Shown: piece after piece, positions 60,149 through 64,000 of the stretch
Position numbering within the stretch: position 1 is the first letter of the stretch
Layout of the letters: every line of letters starts with the position of its first letter
DNA from: Deltaproteobacteria bacterium Ga0077539
GTDB taxonomy: Bacteria; Myxococcota_A; Polyangia; Polyangiales; Ga0077539
Assembly: GCA_001465015.1 (NCBI GenBank)
Contig: LNEO01000108.1
Span: 62,001-126,000 of the forward strand
Length of the DNA stretch: 64,000 bases
Direction of reading: 5' to 3'
Notes under the pieces: model-generated
What the model saw: only the letters and a program-made list of their open reading frames with translations
Database searches by the model: none
What the model was told of the DNA's origin: nothing
Program-made: the position numbers and the translations under genes

Positions 60149-60182
60149 GCGCGTCGCCAACCGAAGGCGGATGCGCTGTAGT
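60149..60182 (+). repeat. Dispersed intergenic repeat, copy C
   Basis: GCGCGTCGCCAACCGAAGGC then GGATGCGCTGTAGT lies between the TPR/PEGA gene and the exported protein at 60219. TCGCCA (60154-60159) and TGTAGT (60177-60182) keep the 17-bp spacing of copies A and B. Confidence 0.65.
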
Positions 60183-60205
60183 CGCCGCGGCGACGCGAGA
60201 AACGA

Positions 60206-60211
60206 TACACT
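60206..60211 (+). promoter_or_regulatory. TACACT -10-like box
   Basis: It ends seven bases before the ATG at 60219, so a transcript from it would be leaderless or nearly so. Confidence 0.35.
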
Positions 60212-60218
60212 CCGAGTG

Positions 60219-61877
60219 ATGCTTGCTGTCTTCGACACCCGAGCGTGGCCGCGCGGGCGCTCTACGATCAGCGCGATGAGCGCGATCGTCGCGGTCGCTG
60301 CGATCGGCGCGGGCCAAGGCTGTCGCCGCACCGACCGCGCACCGACGCAGCTCGTGCTCCACATCGACTCGCAAATCGAATCAGGGATCGACCTGCGCGC
60401 GGTGATCGTCACGGCGCGGAGAACGCCGACGGGCCCCGTCGTGATGCAGAAGGACTTCTCCCTCGGCGGAGCGGTCCGGCTGCCAGGCGACGTTGGGTTG
60501 TTCGCGACAGCGCAAGACGACAGCGGGCCGGTGTACATCGAGGTTCAAGCGCAGCTCACGAGAGGCGGATCGTTTACGGTCAACGCGGAGTCGAGCTTCC
60601 AGCCGGGCCGCGTTCGGGTCGTGCCGATCCTGCTCTCGATCAACTGCGCGACGCTCGCCGCGGCAGGCACCGTGAGCATGTGCGCTTCGTGTTCGGCGTG
60701 CGGATGCGAGCCGATTCGCGCAGACAGCGACGGCGGAACGCCAGCGGGAAACTATGTTCCACCGTTCAGTCCCGACGAGGATCGAGAGTCGCGCTGCCAG
60801 CTCGCGCACCCGACGGCGCTGCCGCGCGATCTGCCCAATCCGCCCGACTCGACGCCGGACGCCGGAACGCGTCTGTGCGAGCGCGGTCAGTGCTTCGCCG
60901 TGCGCGTCCTTCGTTTCGACTGGCCGACGATGGCCAACCCGGACGGCTGGCGTCGGCACGGCTGGGATCTGGACGGGACGTGCACCACGATGGACCGCGC
61001 GGTGCCGACCTGTCGCAACCCCGGCGGTGTGGTTGTCGACGGCGAAAATGGCCGCGACAATGCGTTTGCTTCTCGCCTCGGCCCGTACCTGCAGACGCTC
61101 AACAACGTGTCCGAGCAGCGCATCGCGATGGGGATGCTCCGCGGCGACGCGTCGATGGGCATCGAGCTCCGCGGATACTCGGGCACCGGCGACGATGGGA
61201 CCGTCGAAGCGTTGTTCTTTCCCATCGCGCGTGGGCGAGCAGGCGACGACCCCGCCGCGCCGCCGCGGTGGGACGGGACCGACGTCTGGTCGCTCGATCG
61301 CTACATCGTGATCTCTCCAGAAGACGCGATTTCCCGCGGATACGTCGCGGGATCTCGCATGGTGCTGCGCCTTCGATCGCAGACGCCGATCGCGTTTGCG
61401 ACGGAGTTCGGCCAGGCGCGGCTGCTCATCTCCGGAGGCATCGCGGCGGGCTCCGTGCACTGCGGCGGCAGACAGCTGGGACCCCTCGAGCTCGGCGGCT
61501 TCGTCGAGGTCAGGCAGCTCTCGAACGACCTTCCGTTGCTCGGCTTGTGTGATCCGCTGCAGCGCTTCGCCGTCTCGACCGCCCTGGCGCAGAGCGCGGA
61601 TCTCAACGTGGTCGGCGATTCGCCAGTGAACAACCCCAACGTCGACTGCAACGCGATCAGCTTCGGAGTCACGTTGGTGCCCGTGCCGATTCGCGCGATC
61701 GAGGGCGAGGTCAACAGCGGCATTCGGCCAAACCCCTGCGTCCCCGACGCAGAGGGGCCCGACGCGTCGACGCCCGACGCCGCGCCGAACGATGCGAGCG
61801 CTGATGGCAGGGCGGACGCAGGCGCCGACGCGAGCACCGACGCGCGGGCGGACGCGCGGCTCGATTCGCGCGGCTAG
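60219..61877 (+). CDS. Large exported, probably lipid-anchored protein of unknown function
   Basis: The 552-aa protein starts at ATG 60219 (an adjacent in-frame GTG and a later ATG at 60276 are alternatives). MSAIVAVAAIGAGQGC gives a plausible lipoprotein signal if the later ATG is used. Residues about 45-160 are a beta domain, with a Cys group (MCASCSACGCEP) after it. The remaining 380 residues include FAVRVLRFDWPTMANPDGWR, IELRGYSGTGDDGTVEALFF and VEVRQLSNDLPLLGLCDPLQ, with no family I know. The end is Asp/Ala-rich low complexity (DASTPDAAPNDASADGRADA). This acidic stalk is at the C-terminus instead of after the lipobox. Confidence 0.75.
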   Translation: MLAVFDTRAWPRGRSTISAMSAIVAVAAIGAGQGCRRTDRAPTQLVLHIDSQIESGIDLRAVIVTARRTPTGPVVMQKDFSLGGAVRLPGDVGLFATAQDDSGPVYIEVQAQLTRGGSFTVNAESSFQPGRVRVVPILLSINCATLAAAGTVSMCASCSACGCEPIRADSDGGTPAGNYVPPFSPDEDRESRCQLAHPTALPRDLPNPPDSTPDAGTRLCERGQCFAVRVLRFDWPTMANPDGWRRHGWDLDGTCTTMDRAVPTCRNPGGVVVDGENGRDNAFASRLGPYLQTLNNVSEQRIAMGMLRGDASMGIELRGYSGTGDDGTVEALFFPIARGRAGDDPAAPPRWDGTDVWSLDRYIVISPEDAISRGYVAGSRMVLRLRSQTPIAFATEFGQARLLISGGIAAGSVHCGGRQLGPLELGGFVEVRQLSNDLPLLGLCDPLQRFAVSTALAQSADLNVVGDSPVNNPNVDCNAISFGVTLVPVPIRAIEGEVNSGIRPNPCVPDAEGPDASTPDAAPNDASADGRADAGADASTDARADARLDSRG

Positions 61878-61890
61878 CGATGGGCGGGGA

Positions 61891-62856
61891 TCAGTTCGCG
61901 CCCTGGGCGCGGGCGCTCTCGGTGCCGAAGGCGGCCATGTCTTGCAACGGCGGACCGACCTTCTCCCAGCCACGGTCGGCGGCCATCCCGTTGAACTTGC
62001 GCACCATCCAGCCCGGAATGAGCATCGAGAACGTGCGCGCGATTCGCGTCGGATCATCGAGCGTCTTCAGCATTCGCTCGTAGGTCTCGTCGCCGTACGC
62101 CTCGCGAAACGCCGTCGCCTGATCGGGACGACGCACCCAGGCGACGACACCCGCGCGATCCGCCTCGGGATGAAACTGAACCGTCTCGATGCCCGGCGTC
62201 ACGTCGAGCCCGAGGATGGCGACGCCCTTGTCGTCCTGCCCCTCGCGCGACTCGCGCGCGAGCAGCGAACCACCGAGGGTCTCGAGCGTGCGGGCGTCGA
62301 GGTCGATCGCCTCCCAGTTGCGGTGCTCGAAGGCGAAGAGCCGATCACCGAAGGGGTTGAGCAGCGGGTGTTCGCGACCGTTGCGGGTCATGTACACCGG
62401 CATCACGCCGAACTTGCGGGTCGCTCGCGGCGCCATCGTCGCCACTGCGAAGTGACGAACGATCATCTCGAACGAGTAGCAAACGCCGAACAGCGCTTTG
62501 GCGTTGGGTCCTCGCCGATGGTTGTCCTCGGCGACTTGATCGAGGAAGTCATTGTAGCCTTTTACCCAGGCTTTTCCGTCGCCGTCGAACGGAGAGCCCG
62601 GCCCGCCCGACGACACATAGAGGTCGCAGTCGCGCGGGGGCATCTCGTTCTTGTCGCGCACCGAGACGTGCGAGAGCTCGAGTTCGAGGTCGGGGTTGGT
62701 CTTTCGGACGTGCTTGTGAAACTCCGAGCAGATCAGGCGAAAACAGCGGATCGCCTGGTTCTCGTGCCCGTCGTTCATGTCCACGATGCACATCCGCAAC
62801 GGCCGTACAGAGGACGTTCGCGCCGTGAGGCGAGCGTTGCTCGATGGGTCCATCAT
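61891..62856 (-). CDS. Class I glutamine-amidotransferase-like protein
   Basis: The 321-aa protein has the GATase1 triad: Cys126 in ALFGVCYSFEMI, and His229 and Glu231 in VQFHPEAD. SSGGPGSPFDGDG (residues 82-94) is the early glycine loop. Such domains release ammonia from glutamine, or in relatives hydrolyse gamma-glutamyl bonds. No synthase partner is adjacent, so it may be a stand-alone hydrolase or GMP-synthase-type orphan. The start at 62856 lacks a Shine-Dalgarno; MCIVDMNDG at residue 22 is a possible shorter start. The C-terminal 80 residues are a helical extension. Confidence 0.85.
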   Translation of the reverse strand: MMDPSSNARLTARTSSVRPLRMCIVDMNDGHENQAIRCFRLICSEFHKHVRKTNPDLELELSHVSVRDKNEMPPRDCDLYVSSGGPGSPFDGDGKAWVKGYNDFLDQVAEDNHRRGPNAKALFGVCYSFEMIVRHFAVATMAPRATRKFGVMPVYMTRNGREHPLLNPFGDRLFAFEHRNWEAIDLDARTLETLGGSLLARESREGQDDKGVAILGLDVTPGIETVQFHPEADRAGVVAWVRRPDQATAFREAYGDETYERMLKTLDDPTRIARTFSMLIPGWMVRKFNGMAADRGWEKVGPPLQDMAAFGTESARAQGAN

Positions 62857-63051
62857 CGGTTCGTGAACGATACCCGAATCGCTCCAGAACGCACGTTTTC
62901 CGCGGCTTTCACGTTTGCAATGCAGGGTCGGTCGTAGTGTGCTCCCGCGAAAGCTCGTTCACCCGAGCGCTACGAGCACCAATGGCGCAGACACGAACGC
63001 ATCGACCCCCGCAAAAATCCTCGTTTCCTCCGCCTCCCAAGACGCCGACGA

Positions 63052-64000
63052 TGTCGCCGCTCCCGGAGGGGACGCCCCCGATCCTACCGATCGCCGAGCG
63101 CCTCGCCGCCGACGACCGGCTCTCAGGAAAAGGCGTCACGATCGCCTTTCTCGACTCGGGGTTCTACGCGCATCCCGACCTAATTACGCCCCGCAATCGC
63201 ATCATTGCCTACAACGACGTTCTCTCGAACCGCACGTGGAAGAACACGCTGCCCGAGCCAGACGCTTCGTCGTGGCACGGGATGATGACCTCCGTCGTCT
63301 GCGCGGGAAACGGCTCGTTGTCGCACGGTCGCTTCAAGGGCCTCGCGCACCAGTCCGACCTCGTGCTGGTCAAGGTCGGCTCGATGTCGCGCGTGCGTCA
63401 CGATGACATCCGCGCCGGACTTCAGTGGGTCCTCGCGCACCACCGCAAGTACGACATCCGCGTGGTGAACATCTCGGCGGGCGGCGACTACGAGGCGAGC
63501 TACCTGACCGACGCGCTCTCGCACGCGGCCGAAGAGTGCGTGCGCGCGGGGATGACCGTCATTTGCGCGGCAGGAAACTCGCCGAGCCAGCCGGTGCTCC
63601 CTCCCGCATCCGCGCCCGCCGTGATCTCCGTCGGAGGCTTCGACGACAATCACAACGCCCAACCCGGCGCGCGCGGGATGTACCACTCGTCCTTTGGCCC
63701 GACGATCGACGGCCTTCAAAAGCCCGAGGTCATCGCGCCCGCGATCTGGGTCGCGGCGCCGATCCTTCCGGGCACGCCCACCGCCGCGCAAGCGACGATG
63801 CTCGACGAGCTGGCCGCGGCCAATGACGAGCAGCTCTATCGACTGCTCGACGAGCACCAGGGCGTCGATCCCGAGCTCGACCAGTGCCGTCACCGCGAGC
63901 CCTATCACGTGCGCAACGTCGTCGCGCTCAAGCGACGCAACGAGAAGCTCATCTCCGCGCACTACAAGCACGTCGACGGGACGAGCTTCGCCGCTCCGAT
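63052..64000 (+). CDS. Subtilisin-family (S8) serine protease, truncated by window end
   Basis: The frame opens at ATG 63052 and is still open at the window end, so at least 316 residues are seen. The S8 triad is complete: Asp in FLDSGFYAHPDL, His in SSWHGMMTSVV, and Ser in DGTSFAAP at the last visible codons; CAAGNS gives the oxyanion Asn. No signal peptide is visible and no upstream start is possible in this frame (stop at 62935). Between IAPAIWVAAP and DGTSFAAP there is an extra helical insert of roughly 60 residues (QATMLDELAAANDEQLYRLL onward) that ordinary subtilisins lack. It is divergent from the amidotransferase-like gene, with 195 bp between. Confidence 0.92.

Noticed and set aside
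1-64000. tRNA, rRNA, insertion sequences, prophage or integrase genes
   Set aside because: No cloverleaf, rRNA core, transposase DDE motif, terminal repeats or phage structural genes were found on reading both strands.

Overview
The window is high-GC bacterial DNA that reads like a large-genome myxobacterium, probably from the Polyangiales/Sandaracinaceae side of Myxococcota (inference). The signs are: two eukaryotic-type Ser/Thr kinases, each followed by a TPR/PEGA protein; about a dozen short secreted lipoproteins with Asp/Ala/Thr-rich linkers; Cys-rich repeat lipoproteins; a 1,482-residue calcium-type (TSP3) repeat protein; and C-terminal tails of the Cys motif + hydrophobic helix + Arg cluster type (MYXO-CTERM-like). 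GTG starts and 4-bp GTGA/ATGA stop-start overlaps are common. No tRNA, rRNA, CRISPR array, transposase or phage gene was seen.

Layout. 0.2-5.3 kb: an 888-aa protein of unknown function with a Gly/Ala-rich hydrophobic core, a convergent regulator-like gene, a small unknown gene and a secreted repeat protein. 5.3-9.0 kb (minus): a translationally coupled Dus - WD40 propeller - thioesterase operon. 9.1-13.4 kb: gnd-zwf-opcA-pgl, the oxidative pentose phosphate branch. 13.6-19.9 kb: two large exported, probably surface-anchored proteins. 20.1-24.3 kb: a peroxisome-like lipid module, made of an MFE-2-type SDR/hydratase-2 protein with three SCP2 domains and an SCPx-type thiolase, preceded by paired palindromic operators. 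24.5-28.7 kb: a repeat lipoprotein, a PEGA kinase and a TPR/PEGA partner. 28.8-31.3 kb: a cobalamin riboswitch leading into two exported lipoproteins, the first a likely beta-propeller, which together suggest a surface B12-capture system. 31.3-35.2 kb: more lipoproteins, including an HExxH metalloprotease. 35.3-39.0 kb: an M48 peptidase, a dynamin-like GTPase and a 3-hydroxyisobutyrate-dehydrogenase-family enzyme. 39.3-42.2 kb: sppA-aroC. 42.4-44.4 kb: a third TPR/PEGA protein coupled to a Cys-rich lipoprotein. 45.7-47.3 kb: a fused AroK-AroB. 47.4-53.3 kb: lipoproteins, a J-domain protein, a group II truncated haemoglobin coupled to an MFS exporter. 53.5-57.5 kb: hisS coupled to a repeat protein rich in FPLF/FPFY-type motifs, then a lamin-tail lipoprotein. 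57.6-61.9 kb: the second kinase/TPR-PEGA module and a large exported protein. 61.9-64.0 kb: a glutamine-amidotransferase-like protein and a subtilase cut by the window end.

The genes mix housekeeping metabolism (pentose phosphate, chorismate, hisS, Dus) with an unusually dense envelope and secretome gene set. A dispersed intergenic repeat of about 30 bp occurs four times. TAnnnT boxes just upstream of several start codons suggest short or absent 5' leaders.
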